Notes under the pieces: model-generated
Seen by the model: only the letters and a program-made list of their open reading frames with translations
Databases searched by the model: none
What the model was told of the DNA's origin: nothing
DNA from: Bact-08 sp964533215
GTDB taxonomy: Bacteria > Bacteroidota > Bacteroidia > Bacteroidales > UBA932
Direction: 5' to 3'
Length of the DNA stretch: 64,000 nucleotides
Assembly (NCBI GenBank): GCA_964533215.1
Contig: CAZHLJ010000001.1
Location: forward strand, 1,240,001-1,304,000
Translations under genes and position numbers: made by a program
Shown here: piece after piece, positions 34,958-44,548 of the stretch
Position numbering within the stretch: the first letter of the stretch is position 1
Layout of the letters: each line of letters begins with the position of its first letter

Positions 34958-34977
34958 CTTTGATAAAATCAAAGATA
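34958..34977 (-). promoter_or_regulatory. palindrome and -7 box of the BIG2 lipoprotein gene
   Basis: CTTTGAT-AAA-ATCAAAG is a perfect 7+3+7 palindrome (34958-34974). On the minus strand TATCTTTG (34970-34977) is a -7 box that overlaps it, so the palindrome covers the expected transcript start and may be an operator. Confidence 0.4.
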
Positions 34978-35066
34978 AGAATTCCAATTTTATTTTGTAC
35001 AAAAATGATTGTTCTGTTAATTTTATATATAAATTTACATACATTTTTTGAGTAAGGATTTACAGA

Positions 35067-35429
35067 ATGAGCAAATTATTTAAAAATACGGCTGTTTTTT
35101 CGTTAGGACTAGCGTGTTTTATCATAATAGCCCATCTTGTTATACCTCATCACCATGATTTCGACACATCATCGTCCTGTGAATCCACCAGCCATTGCCA
35201 TGCTTTAAACTACCTTGTAGAAAATAAGCTTACATCTTTGCTGGAGTTCGAAAAGAAAATCGCCTCCATAGATTTTCCCTCTTTCGAATTTCTGCCGGCC
35301 GGTATCTCAGAGGCTTTATCTGCCTGTAATTATGTCAAAAATATTTTGTTTCCGGAGTCAACAGGAATCCCGATTGACTCTATTTTTCCTGATATCATAT
35401 CATTGAGGGCTCCTCCTTCTTTAGTTTGA
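35067..35429 (+). CDS. small histidine/cysteine-containing membrane-anchored protein
   Basis: The 120-residue protein has an N-terminal hydrophobic helix (residues 8-26) and directly after it a metal-binding-like stretch: HLVIPHHHDFD and CESTSHCHAL. The rest is unremarkable and ends in RAPPSLV. Small proteins of this form often precede CzcA/CusA pumps in Bacteroidota. Given 84 bp to the pump gene, a periplasmic metal-binding or sensing role is inferred. No named family was recognised with certainty. Confidence 0.6.
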   Translation: MSKLFKNTAVFSLGLACFIIIAHLVIPHHHDFDTSSSCESTSHCHALNYLVENKLTSLLEFEKKIASIDFPSFEFLPAGISEALSACNYVKNILFPESTGIPIDSIFPDIISLRAPPSLV

Positions 35430-35512
35430 CGTATAGCTTTTTCTATTTAACAGATGCAGTTAATATCGCATCTTGGTTTTATCAGTACGGAAATAACTAA
35501 AGAAATCATATT

Positions 35513-38500
35513 ATGGTTGAAAAAATCATTCGTTTTTCTATAAAGAATAAATTTATAGTCGGGTTGTTTGTTGCAGCATTGATAGGGTGGGGAATCTATT
35601 CCCTGACAGTGTTGCCTATAGACGCAATCCCTGACACCACCAACAATCAGGTGCAGGTAATTTCCCTGGCACCGTCATTGGCTGTACAAGAGGTGGAAAG
35701 TTCGATAACAGCACCAATAGAGGTGGCTGTAGCTAATATACCAGACATAATAGAACTCCGCTCAATTTCCCGTCTGGGGTTGTCCGTAGTAACGGTTGTC
35801 TTCAAAGATGGAGTAGACATATACTGGGCGAGACAGCAGTTGAGTGAGAGGCTGAAGGAGGCAGAGGAGTCAATTCCGGAAGGCCTTGCCAAAATTGAAC
35901 TCGCGCCCATTTCAACAGGATTGGGCGAGATATATCAGTATAGGTTGGCTGTGGACAAAGGGCTGGAAAACAAGTATACCCCGATGGAACTGCGTACTTT
36001 GCAGGATTGGGTCGTGCGACGTGAAATGCTGGGCACTCCCGGTGTAGCAGAAATAAACAGTTACGGAGGTTTCGTTAAGCAGTACGAAATTGCGATTGAT
36101 CCTGATAAGCTCAAGGGGATGAATCTTACATTGACAGATATTTTCAATGCTCTTGAACGTAACAATGAAAATACGGGGAGTGCCTATATTGACAAGAATC
36201 CCACAGCATATTTTATCCGCGGTATTGGTCTGGTTAAAAATTTGGAAGATATCGAAAGTATATCGGTAAAAAACACACCATCAGGGATTCCTGTCTTGAT
36301 AAGAGATGTGGCAACAGTCCAATATGGAAGTGCAACACGTTACGGAGCTTTTGTTGTGGACACTTCTGAGGCAGTTGGAGGAGTTATAATGATGCTGAAG
36401 GGTGCAAATGCGCACAAAGTGATTGATAATGTCGAAAACAGGATTCAGTCCATTCAGAAATCTCTCCCTAAAGGAGTTAAGATAGAGCCTTACCTGAATA
36501 GGTCTGAGCTTGTAGGAAGAGCTATCGGGACAGTTTCAAAGAACCTTCTGGAAGGAGCACTGATTGTAATATTCATTCTGGTGCTTTTGCTTGGGAATCT
36601 TCGGGCAGGTCTGGTAGTGGCTTCAGTTATCCCACTTTCCATGTTGTTTGCCATTTCACTTATGAACCTTTTTGGGGTCTCCGGCAATCTGATGAGTCTG
36701 GGAGCAATCGACTTCGGATTGATTGTAGATGGTGCAGTGATTATTGTGGAGAGTGCAGTTCATAGGATAAGCATGAGCAAACACCATCATCCTGGAGTTT
36801 CAAGGCTTTCGCAGGCACAAATGGATGAGAATGTATTTGAGTCAGCCAAGAGGATGATGAGTTCAGCCACATTCGGACAAGTCATCATTCTTATTGTGTA
36901 CCTGCCAATAATTGCATTGGTCGGTATTGAGGGCAAGATGTTCAGGCCTATGGCCCAGGTGGTCACATTTGCATTACTAGGGGCCGCAATTCTATCTCTG
37001 ACATATGTCCCTATGATCTCTGCCTTGTTTCTTAGTAAAAAGACGGAGCATAAGCGCAATATCTCAGATAAAATAATGGATGGGTTACATAAGGTCTTTA
37101 ACCCAATCATAGTATCCGTGCTGAGACACAAGCTGATTGTCTCGTCATCGGTAATAATATTATTCTTCTTCAGCCTATTTGTATTCATGCGTCTGGGAGG
37201 TGAGTTTATCCCACAATTGGAGGAGGGCGACCTGGCAGCGGGAGTGATAACCCTTCAGGGAGGATCTCTCTCAAACACTATCCATGTTGTCAAGCAAGCC
37301 AATAAAATACTTTTGGACAATTTTCCTGAAATAAAGCATGTTGCCTGTAAGATCGGAGCCGGTGAAATTCCAACAGATCCTACACCAATGGAGACAGGGG
37401 ATTATATAATTACTTTAAAAGACAAAAGTGAGTGGACTAGTGCAAAAACAAGAGAGGAGCTGGTTGCCAGGATGGAAGAGAAGCTCGTAGTGCTGGCAGG
37501 TGTTAAATTTGAATTCCAGCAACCTATACAGATGCGATTCAATGAATTGTTGTCCGGCTCAAGACAGGATATAGCTGTGAAAATATTCGGGGATGACCTT
37601 AATACTCTGTCAGAAAAGGCAGTGGAGGTGAACAGGATAATCCAGCATATAGATGGAGTTGAAGATATCAACGTGGAAAAGGTTACAGGGCTGGCACAGG
37701 TACAGGTCGAATACAACCGCGAACGGCTGGCCCAGTACGGACTATCTGTCAGTGATATGAACCTTATCCTTAGAACTGCATTTGCAGGTAGCCAGGCCGG
37801 TGTGGTATATGACCAGGAGAAAAGATTCGGACTGGTTGTAAGACTGAATGAGGATTACCGGAAAAGCATAGATGATGTGAGAAACCTTTCTGTATCTCTT
37901 CCCAATGGCGGGCAGATTCCTTTCGAACAAGTTGCAGATGTCCAGATTAAATCAGGCCCTGCACAGGTTTCAAGAGAGAACACCAAGCGTCGTATAACAA
38001 TTGGCTTTAATGTCCGAAACAGAGATGTCCAGAGTGTTATCAAGCAAGTAACCAATATTATTGATAAGGAAGTTAAGCTACCTACCGGTTATTATGTCTC
38101 TTATGGAGGTCAGTTCCAGAATCTGGAGGCTGCAAAGGCCAGACTGTCAATTGCAGTTCCGGTAGCCCTGCTCCTTATTTTTGTGTTGCTTTTCTTTACT
38201 TTCAAATCGGTCAAACAGTCGTTGCTGATATTCTCTGCAGTGCCAATGGCTGCAATAGGTGGAGTTTTTGCATTATGGATGAGAGGTATGAACTTCTCAA
38301 TATCTGCCGGAGTTGGTTTCATTGCTTTGTTCGGAGTTGCTGTACTTAATGGGATAGTTCTCATTGCAGAATTTAACCGTCTGGAAAAAGAGGGTGTTGC
38401 AGATATTACTGAAAGAGTGCTTAAAGGACTGAGTACACGTCTCAGACCGGTGATTGTAACTGCAGCTGTGGCTTCTCTGGGCTTTCTGCCAATGGCGTTG

Positions 38501-39904
38501 TCTACATCTGCCGGAGCTGAGGTCCAAAGGCCTCTTGCAACTGTGGTGATAGGAGGGCTTATTACTGCCACCATCCTAACTTTATTTGTATTGCCGATCT
38601 TTTACGTCTTCTTCTCCACACACAGTTTCAGGTCTGTCTTTAAAAAGAGATCTATCAAGAATCTGTCTATGCTGTTGATATTCCTTACAGGATCATCTTT
38701 GTTTGCATCTGTGAATGCTCAACAGGTAAAAGTCATAGATATGAAGAAGGCAGTTCAGATGGCCTTGGATAGCAATCTTGCAATCCGTTCTTCTCAATAT
38801 AACCTGGATGCACAAAAGGTGTTGAAGGGTGCATCCTGGGACATTCCAAAAACCTCTTTAGACGGACAATATGGACAGTTCAACTCTTTCACAAAGGATA
38901 ACAGCTATACAATATCTCAGTCGATTGCTTTTCCCACGGTTTACATAAACCAGAACAAGCTTGCAACAGAAAATGTAAAAAGCGGAGAATTTCAGTTGAA
39001 GACTTCGCAGCTTGAGATTGCAAGTCAGGTGAAACAGGCATACTGGCAACTTGTCTTTCTGCTTTCGAAGGAGAGACTTTTGGCTTATCAGGATAGTTTG
39101 TATTCAGGCTTTAACAGGGCGGCCACCATCAGGGCAAAAACCGGAGAGACAAACAACCTTGAAATGGTTACTGCACGTTCACAAAGTATGGTGGCAAAAA
39201 ATCAGTTGCGTCAGATTAAAACCGATATTGCTGTCATTACAAGAAAGCTTCAGACTCTTTTAAATACAGACTCTAAACTTCGCTCCGCAGATACTATTTT
39301 GCGGCGTGCAGAGTTCTTTCCTGTCGAAGAGAGTGCAGCCTTAACCCAGAATCCATCCATGGGATACATGAAGCAGCAGGTTGTCATCTCTGATTATGAA
39401 AAAAGGGTGGAACGCAGTAAGATGATGCCTGAGTTTAACATTGGCTACTTTAGTCAGACCATCCAAGGAGTCCAGGAGGTAAATGGAAACCCCAGGTCTT
39501 TTGGTAAAAGAGACCGTTTCACAGGTGTGCAGGCAGGAATTTCCATTCCTTTATGGTTTGTTCCATATACTTCAAGGACAAAAGCGGCCAGTATGAAAAC
39601 TCAGGCTGCCAAGACTGACTCTGAATATTATGCGAAGTCACTGTCAGAAGAGTATCGCTCTTTATTGGATGAATTCAATAAATACAATAATAGTCTGGAA
39701 TTTTATGAAAAACAGGCACTTCCGGAGGCAGAGCTGATCATTAAGTATGCTTCCAAGAGCTACGAGTCCGGTTCTATGGATTATCTGGACTATATTCAGA
39801 ATCTAAACAGGGCTTTAGACATAAAGCAAAATTATCTTGATGTGCTTAACCAGTATAATCAGACCATAGTTTCCATAGATCTTATAACAGGTAAAATTTT
39901 TTAA
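35513..39904 (+). CDS. CzcA/CusA-type RND efflux pump fused to a TolC-like channel
   Basis: The 1463-residue protein has two parts. Residues 1-1040 are a heavy-metal RND transporter with twelve membrane helices, two large periplasmic loops and typical segments such as LPIDAIPDTTNNQVQV and FGLIVDGAVIIVES. From about 1050 a second signal-like helix (MLLIFLTGSSLFASVNA) leads into an outer-membrane factor of about 400 residues with long coiled coils (KKAVQMALDSNLAIRSS). Fusions of this type are known in Bacteroidota. It exports divalent or monovalent metals; the ion is not certain. Confidence 0.9.
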   Translation: MVEKIIRFSIKNKFIVGLFVAALIGWGIYSLTVLPIDAIPDTTNNQVQVISLAPSLAVQEVESSITAPIEVAVANIPDIIELRSISRLGLSVVTVVFKDGVDIYWARQQLSERLKEAEESIPEGLAKIELAPISTGLGEIYQYRLAVDKGLENKYTPMELRTLQDWVVRREMLGTPGVAEINSYGGFVKQYEIAIDPDKLKGMNLTLTDIFNALERNNENTGSAYIDKNPTAYFIRGIGLVKNLEDIESISVKNTPSGIPVLIRDVATVQYGSATRYGAFVVDTSEAVGGVIMMLKGANAHKVIDNVENRIQSIQKSLPKGVKIEPYLNRSELVGRAIGTVSKNLLEGALIVIFILVLLLGNLRAGLVVASVIPLSMLFAISLMNLFGVSGNLMSLGAIDFGLIVDGAVIIVESAVHRISMSKHHHPGVSRLSQAQMDENVFESAKRMMSSATFGQVIILIVYLPIIALVGIEGKMFRPMAQVVTFALLGAAILSLTYVPMISALFLSKKTEHKRNISDKIMDGLHKVFNPIIVSVLRHKLIVSSSVIILFFFSLFVFMRLGGEFIPQLEEGDLAAGVITLQGGSLSNTIHVVKQANKILLDNFPEIKHVACKIGAGEIPTDPTPMETGDYIITLKDKSEWTSAKTREELVARMEEKLVVLAGVKFEFQQPIQMRFNELLSGSRQDIAVKIFGDDLNTLSEKAVEVNRIIQHIDGVEDINVEKVTGLAQVQVEYNRERLAQYGLSVSDMNLILRTAFAGSQAGVVYDQEKRFGLVVRLNEDYRKSIDDVRNLSVSLPNGGQIPFEQVADVQIKSGPAQVSRENTKRRITIGFNVRNRDVQSVIKQVTNIIDKEVKLPTGYYVSYGGQFQNLEAAKARLSIAVPVALLLIFVLLFFTFKSVKQSLLIFSAVPMAAIGGVFALWMRGMNFSISAGVGFIALFGVAVLNGIVLIAEFNRLEKEGVADITERVLKGLSTRLRPVIVTAAVASLGFLPMALSTSAGAEVQRPLATVVIGGLITATILTLFVLPIFYVFFSTHSFRSVFKKRSIKNLSMLLIFLTGSSLFASVNAQQVKVIDMKKAVQMALDSNLAIRSSQYNLDAQKVLKGASWDIPKTSLDGQYGQFNSFTKDNSYTISQSIAFPTVYINQNKLATENVKSGEFQLKTSQLEIASQVKQAYWQLVFLLSKERLLAYQDSLYSGFNRAATIRAKTGETNNLEMVTARSQSMVAKNQLRQIKTDIAVITRKLQTLLNTDSKLRSADTILRRAEFFPVEESAALTQNPSMGYMKQQVVISDYEKRVERSKMMPEFNIGYFSQTIQGVQEVNGNPRSFGKRDRFTGVQAGISIPLWFVPYTSRTKAASMKTQAAKTDSEYYAKSLSEEYRSLLDEFNKYNNSLEFYEKQALPEAELIIKYASKSYESGSMDYLDYIQNLNRALDIKQNYLDVLNQYNQTIVSIDLITGKIF

Positions 39905-39916
39905 AACAGCAATTTT

Positions 39917-41095
39917 ATGACAAAATATAATTTATTAACATCAGCAATACTCTCTACCTTGTTTGTCACCTTGGTTTCATGTGGTGGAGGGAAAAAGGAA
40001 GAGGTCAAAGAGGCTGAAGTACTTCCGGAAAATATTGTAGAAATGCGTGGAGATCAGATCAAACTGGCCAATATCGAGACCGGAACAGTTGAAATGCGTT
40101 CTCTTAGCGGAACACTCAAAGCCAGTGGCATTGTAACTGCCCCGCCTCAGAATCTGGCAACTGTCTGTATGCCGATGGGTGGCTTTGTTAAAAGCACATC
40201 CCTTATGCCTGGAAATTCAGTGAGAAAAGGCCAGGTGCTTGCAATTATGGAAAATCAGGATTTCGTGGATATCCAGCAAACTTATCTTGAGGCCAAAAGC
40301 AAACTTGATTTTGCCACTGCCGAGTATAAGAGGCAGAATGAACTTTACAGCAGTGAGGTCTCTTCAGAAAAGAACATGCAGCAGGTTACATCAGACTACA
40401 AAAGTCTCAAAGCCCAGGTTAATGCTCTCAGACAGAAACTTGCATTGATAGGTATAAATTACGAGAAGCTTAATGAGGACAATATCAGCCGTTCGGTCGC
40501 ACTTGTCTCGCCTATCTCGGGATATGTCAAATCTGTAAATGCCAATATTGGCAAATTTGCCTCTGCATCGGATGTGCTGTTTGAAATTGTAAACAAGAGC
40601 AACCTGTTTCTGGAACTTACCCTGTTTGAGAAAGATGCAAATAAGGTCTCAAATGGGCAAAAAATCCATTTCTTCATCAACAACGAGACAGAGCAGCACG
40701 ATGCGGTGTTGTATCAGACCGGAAAGACCATCAGCGATGACAAGACATATAAAGTTTATGCCAAGGTTTCAAGCACTTGCAAGAATGTGTTGCCCGGAAT
40801 GTATGTGAGTGCTACCATAGATGCGACTACAAACAAGGTCTCATCGTTGCCTTCCGACGCAATAGTTAGTTTTGAGGGCAAGGACTATATTTTCATTCAG
40901 GAAAAAGAGAAAACTGAAAATGGACAGCCCTTTACAGAGTATCGTATGGTTGAGATTCACAAAGGTGTCTCAGATGGCGGTTATTCTGAAGTGGAACTAC
41001 CGGATGGTGTGGATATCCAGACCATAAAGGTTGTTGTAAAGGGAGCTTATAATCTTCTTTCTGCAATGAAAAATGCAGGGGAGATGAGTTGCTAG
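39917..41095 (+). CDS. efflux RND periplasmic adaptor (CusB/CzcB-like lipoprotein)
   Basis: The 392-residue membrane-fusion protein has a lipobox (LVSCGGGKKEE). A lipoyl/barrel-sandwich segment contains PGNSVRKGQVLAIMENQDFVD-like sequence, followed by an alpha-hairpin (residues 115-175), the second half of the lipoyl motif (VSPISGYVKSVNANIGKFAS) and a beta barrel. It joins the inner-membrane pump to the channel part. It follows the pump gene by 12 bp and its stop overlaps the convergent PAP2 gene by 4 bp. Confidence 0.9.
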   Translation: MTKYNLLTSAILSTLFVTLVSCGGGKKEEVKEAEVLPENIVEMRGDQIKLANIETGTVEMRSLSGTLKASGIVTAPPQNLATVCMPMGGFVKSTSLMPGNSVRKGQVLAIMENQDFVDIQQTYLEAKSKLDFATAEYKRQNELYSSEVSSEKNMQQVTSDYKSLKAQVNALRQKLALIGINYEKLNEDNISRSVALVSPISGYVKSVNANIGKFASASDVLFEIVNKSNLFLELTLFEKDANKVSNGQKIHFFINNETEQHDAVLYQTGKTISDDKTYKVYAKVSSTCKNVLPGMYVSATIDATTNKVSSLPSDAIVSFEGKDYIFIQEKEKTENGQPFTEYRMVEIHKGVSDGGYSEVELPDGVDIQTIKVVVKGAYNLLSAMKNAGEMSC

Positions 41096-42360
41096 TTACG
41101 GAGTATCCCTAAGTCAAGATTGATTGAGGCGCCGGAAGCGATATTGATCAGGTTAAACCGGTTGTTGTCAAAGAGAGTCTTCTCCAGATTTGTGTGTAAC
41201 TTAATTGTCATCCCTTGAGTGACGTACTTTTCTACAAAAAGTCCCCAGGTAAGGTTCAGACCATTGGAGGATGAAATTAGGTAATCATGGAGCTCTCTTT
41301 CCAACAATCTGGAATAGCCGGCTGTCAGCTTCGTTCCAATCCGGCAGCTTCTGGTTATTGGAGCAGAGTATTGTGGCCCTATCCCTATGTTGTACCAGGA
41401 AAGGGGCGGACCGTCAATTTCAAACCGGCCCCTGTCTATACTGGTCTTGACAGTATATGTAGATGCCACGGTGTTTAACGCCCAGTTCCTGTCAAGATAA
41501 AACACACCTTCAACCCCTGCTGAGGATCCCCAGTGGCATCTCATCCTCACTCCGTTATCTGTAGGGAGAGTGTTGAGGATCTTATTGAATCCGACGACAA
41601 GGCCGAGGTAGGAGGTTGGTTTGTTGATGTCAAGAGTTCCATAATCTTTGTCGGACATCAATAGCCCTTTCTCTTTGAAGATGATGTTGGAGAACATGTA
41701 GCCTAACTCTGTTGAGAGTATGCCGATACCAGCACCGAGCAGGACGTCATGCAAGTAATGTCTGTTGTTCAAGACTCTGGAGACTGCTGTCGCTGTAGCA
41801 AGTGAATAGGCTCCAACGCTATACCATGGGCTTAGCGTGAGGCCGTATTCGTGATGGACCATGGTTGCGCTCATAAATGCAAGTGCGGTATGTCCGCTTG
41901 GATAGCTCTCTCTCCCTTTCCCATTTGGCCGGGGCTCCCTTACACTATACTTTACACCATTGGTGATGGCAGTCATTGTCACAGCTGAGAATGCATGTGT
42001 GACAAGAAGTCTCTTCCAGGAACTTTTTCCTTCGATTCCTGCTATTCTCATTCCATACAGCATCATGGTAGGTGTGTACTGGATGTAATCATCCATCCTG
42101 TTTGTAAATTTAGGAGCAAACTCCGTCCTTAAATCCTGGTATCTCTTTCCGGGGCTGTAAAGGGCAATTCCGGATATTATAAAAGGTGCTGCAATGTAAG
42201 TCTTTTGTATAAACTGGTTTTTTAGCAATGAGTCAATCCTGTTCTCCTGCCTTAAATGGAAATCGCATGAGGATATATGTTGCGGATATGCAGAAACAAC
42301 TGTAGAAAGGACAGCCGTTGTTGCTAAACAGTATTTTATAAAGTTCATTATGTTTGCCAT
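41092..42360 (-). CDS. PAP2-family phosphatase with C-terminal barrel-like domain
   Basis: The 422-residue protein has a signal-like N-terminus and the PAP2 acid phosphatase motifs KYSVREPRP, YPSGHTAL and SRVLNNRHYLHDVLLG (residues 135-220), which act on phospholipid or undecaprenyl phosphates. The C-terminal 180 residues are beta-rich, with alternating strands (LGLVVGFNKIL, WALNTVAST) like a small outer-membrane barrel. It may work at the outer membrane. It lies 3 bp after cardiolipin synthase, so the two form a phospholipid-related pair. Confidence 0.8.
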   Translation of the reverse strand: MANIMNFIKYCLATTAVLSTVVSAYPQHISSCDFHLRQENRIDSLLKNQFIQKTYIAAPFIISGIALYSPGKRYQDLRTEFAPKFTNRMDDYIQYTPTMMLYGMRIAGIEGKSSWKRLLVTHAFSAVTMTAITNGVKYSVREPRPNGKGRESYPSGHTALAFMSATMVHHEYGLTLSPWYSVGAYSLATATAVSRVLNNRHYLHDVLLGAGIGILSTELGYMFSNIIFKEKGLLMSDKDYGTLDINKPTSYLGLVVGFNKILNTLPTDNGVRMRCHWGSSAGVEGVFYLDRNWALNTVASTYTVKTSIDRGRFEIDGPPLSWYNIGIGPQYSAPITRSCRIGTKLTAGYSRLLERELHDYLISSSNGLNLTWGLFVEKYVTQGMTIKLHTNLEKTLFDNNRFNLINIASGASINLDLGILRN

Positions 42361-42363
42361 AAG

Positions 42364-43839
42364 CTATAACAGAGGGCTAAGTAACCGTGCAAGTGCCTCT
42401 TTAACTTGATTCCCAACGCTTCTTTTTGCCCATTTTGAGCTGGCTAGTGACTTGCAGCGTTCCGTATCTTTCAAAAATTGCTTGTCTATCTGTTGAGTAA
42501 TGTCACTGTTGTAAATTATGCTTGTTATCTCAAAATTATGCTCAAGCGAGCGGTTGTCGAAATTGGCAGAACCAATCAGACATAACTCACCATCTATACT
42601 TATCACTTTTGAATGGTTGAACCCTTTGCTGAAGAGATATACTTTTACTCCTGCTTCTAAAAGTTCTGTTGCATAGGACATTGTGCTCCAGTATGCAAGG
42701 GTTGTGTCACTCTTCTCCGGCAACATCAGTGATACCTGGACACCCCCCAAGGCGGCAATTTTCAGTGCATTCAAAAGGGATTCGTTAGGGGTGAAATAGG
42801 GTGTTATAATATAAATGTTGCTTTTTGCATTTGTAATTGCTGCAAAATAGCACTGCATTATACTTGCCCAGTCGCTGTCAGGCCCTGATGTCACTATTTG
42901 TGAATAGAAATGGTAATTTTCACCCTCCACCTTGATATTTGATGAGTTTATGGATGGGAAGTATTTCTTTTTTCTCTTGAACTGGCGGTTTATGATAAAA
43001 TACCTGTCGAGCAAAAAGCTGGACTGAAGTGCCGACACAGACTCACCGATAATCTTTATGTGTGTGTCCCTCCACTCCTCAAACTGGCCACCGTCATAGT
43101 ATCTGTCGGCAATATTGACCCCTCCGAGAAATCCTATGACACCGTCTACTACGAGGATTTTTCTATGATTGCGGTAATTAACCTTTGAAGTGGGTGACAT
43201 AAACCGGACAGGAGCGAAGACCAGAACCTCTATGCCGGCAGATTTCAAATCCTCAGTATAAGGTTTCTTTAGTTTCCAGCAGCCAACATCGTCATATATG
43301 ACTCTTACCTCGACTCCCTCTCTGGCCTTGTCTATCAGAAGATCCTTGAAAAGTCTTCCTATTTTGTCATCTTCGATTATATATGACTGTAAATGAATAT
43401 GTTGCCTGGCCTCGCTTATGCTTTCATACATTGCATTGAGGGCAGACTTGCCGGAAGAGTATATCTCAATGTTTGTGTTAAGACCGATGATGCTTTTATT
43501 GCCTCTGATATTCAGGTTAATGAGCTTCCGGAACTGGTTTAGTTCTGCCGGAACAGATTCAGGATGAGTATCAAAGAGTTTCATCTGTTTGTGGCTCACA
43601 AGACGGCGATATCTCTCGTCGTGAACTCCTTTGCGGCTATAAATCTTTGATTTCCTGTAATTTTGTCCGAAAAGCAGGTATAGGATAAGTCCTATGTAGG
43701 GTAGAAGAAGTATAACCACTATCCATGAAAAGGACTTGACAGGATCCAGTTTTTTATATATGATACGAGCCGAAGCTATTATTGCAAGTAGATAATAGAC
43801 AAGATAGATGACAAGTGATATGATCTTATCGTAAGTCAT
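42364..43839 (-). CDS. cls: cardiolipin synthase (phospholipase D family)
   Basis: The 491-residue protein begins with two membrane helices and a LPYIGLILYLLFGQNYR segment typical of bacterial Cls. Two HKD motifs are present: NHRKILVVDGVIGFLGG and NHSKVISIDGELCLIGSANFD. It condenses phosphatidylglycerol or uses phosphatidylethanolamine to form cardiolipin in the inner membrane. It overlaps the upstream methyltransferase gene by 14 bp. Confidence 0.93.
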   Translation of the reverse strand: MTYDKIISLVIYLVYYLLAIIASARIIYKKLDPVKSFSWIVVILLLPYIGLILYLLFGQNYRKSKIYSRKGVHDERYRRLVSHKQMKLFDTHPESVPAELNQFRKLINLNIRGNKSIIGLNTNIEIYSSGKSALNAMYESISEARQHIHLQSYIIEDDKIGRLFKDLLIDKAREGVEVRVIYDDVGCWKLKKPYTEDLKSAGIEVLVFAPVRFMSPTSKVNYRNHRKILVVDGVIGFLGGVNIADRYYDGGQFEEWRDTHIKIIGESVSALQSSFLLDRYFIINRQFKRKKKYFPSINSSNIKVEGENYHFYSQIVTSGPDSDWASIMQCYFAAITNAKSNIYIITPYFTPNESLLNALKIAALGGVQVSLMLPEKSDTTLAYWSTMSYATELLEAGVKVYLFSKGFNHSKVISIDGELCLIGSANFDNRSLEHNFEITSIIYNSDITQQIDKQFLKDTERCKSLASSKWAKRSVGNQVKEALARLLSPLL

Positions 43840-44548
43840 TTTTTCTGGCAGTATAAAGCAATGCTACACCTCCTGTTAATGATCTGTATCTTACATCGGT
43901 AAATCCACCTTCGGACAGCTCGGAGCAGAATTGCTCATATTGGGGGAATTTCATTACCGACTCGGGTAAATATGTGTATGCATTTGCATCTTTTGATATT
44001 ATCCTTCCAATAAGAGGAAGAATATAGAGGAAATAGATGTTGAACATTCCTCTCCAAAGGATGTTTCTGGGCGTGGCAAATTCCAGAATTGCAAGAGTCC
44101 CGTTAGGGCTTAGGACTCTGTTTATCTCCTTGAAGGACTGTGGTCTGTTCTGAAAATTGCGTATGCCGAAAGCTATTGTCACAGAGTCCACACTATTGTC
44201 CGGAAGTGGAATCAGTTCTGCCGGTGCTAAAATATATTCCGGTTTGAGCGGGTCTTCTGCAGAGATTTTTCTGCTTTTTTCCTTAGCTATCTCCAGCATC
44301 CCTTCTGCAATATCCACTCCTAGGGCTTTTAGTCCAGCCTTGTACAACGAAATTGTAAGATCTCCGGTCCCACAGGCCAAGTCGAGGACTTTACCCGGAT
44401 TTTCTGACTTTACGAATCTTACCTGCTTTCTTCTCCATCCTTTGTCTATTCCCAAAGAGAGAAGGTGGTTCAAAAGATCATACTTTCCTGCGATGCTGTT
44501 GAACATAGAGGATATTGCTTTATGATCTTTGTTGAGAGTCTTGTCCAT
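43826..44548 (-). CDS. ubiE: demethylmenaquinone/ubiquinone methyltransferase
   Basis: This 240-residue SAM-dependent enzyme catalyses the last step of menaquinone synthesis. The SAM motif VLDLACGTGDLT, DIAEGMLE, VTIAFGIRNFQNRP and a terminal SLTGGVALLYTARK are all diagnostic of UbiE/MenG. In Bacteroidota the product is menaquinone. Its start shares one base with the stop of the PurL-like gene, and its end overlaps cls. Confidence 0.95.
   Translation of the reverse strand: MDKTLNKDHKAISSMFNSIAGKYDLLNHLLSLGIDKGWRRKQVRFVKSENPGKVLDLACGTGDLTISLYKAGLKALGVDIAEGMLEIAKEKSRKISAEDPLKPEYILAPAELIPLPDNSVDSVTIAFGIRNFQNRPQSFKEINRVLSPNGTLAILEFATPRNILWRGMFNIYFLYILPLIGRIISKDANAYTYLPESVMKFPQYEQFCSELSEGGFTDVRYRSLTGGVALLYTARKNDLR

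Noticed and set aside
38110..38574. 154-codon minus-strand frame opposite the efflux pump gene
   Set aside because: It is a shadow of the hydrophobic membrane region of the pump and has no independent support.
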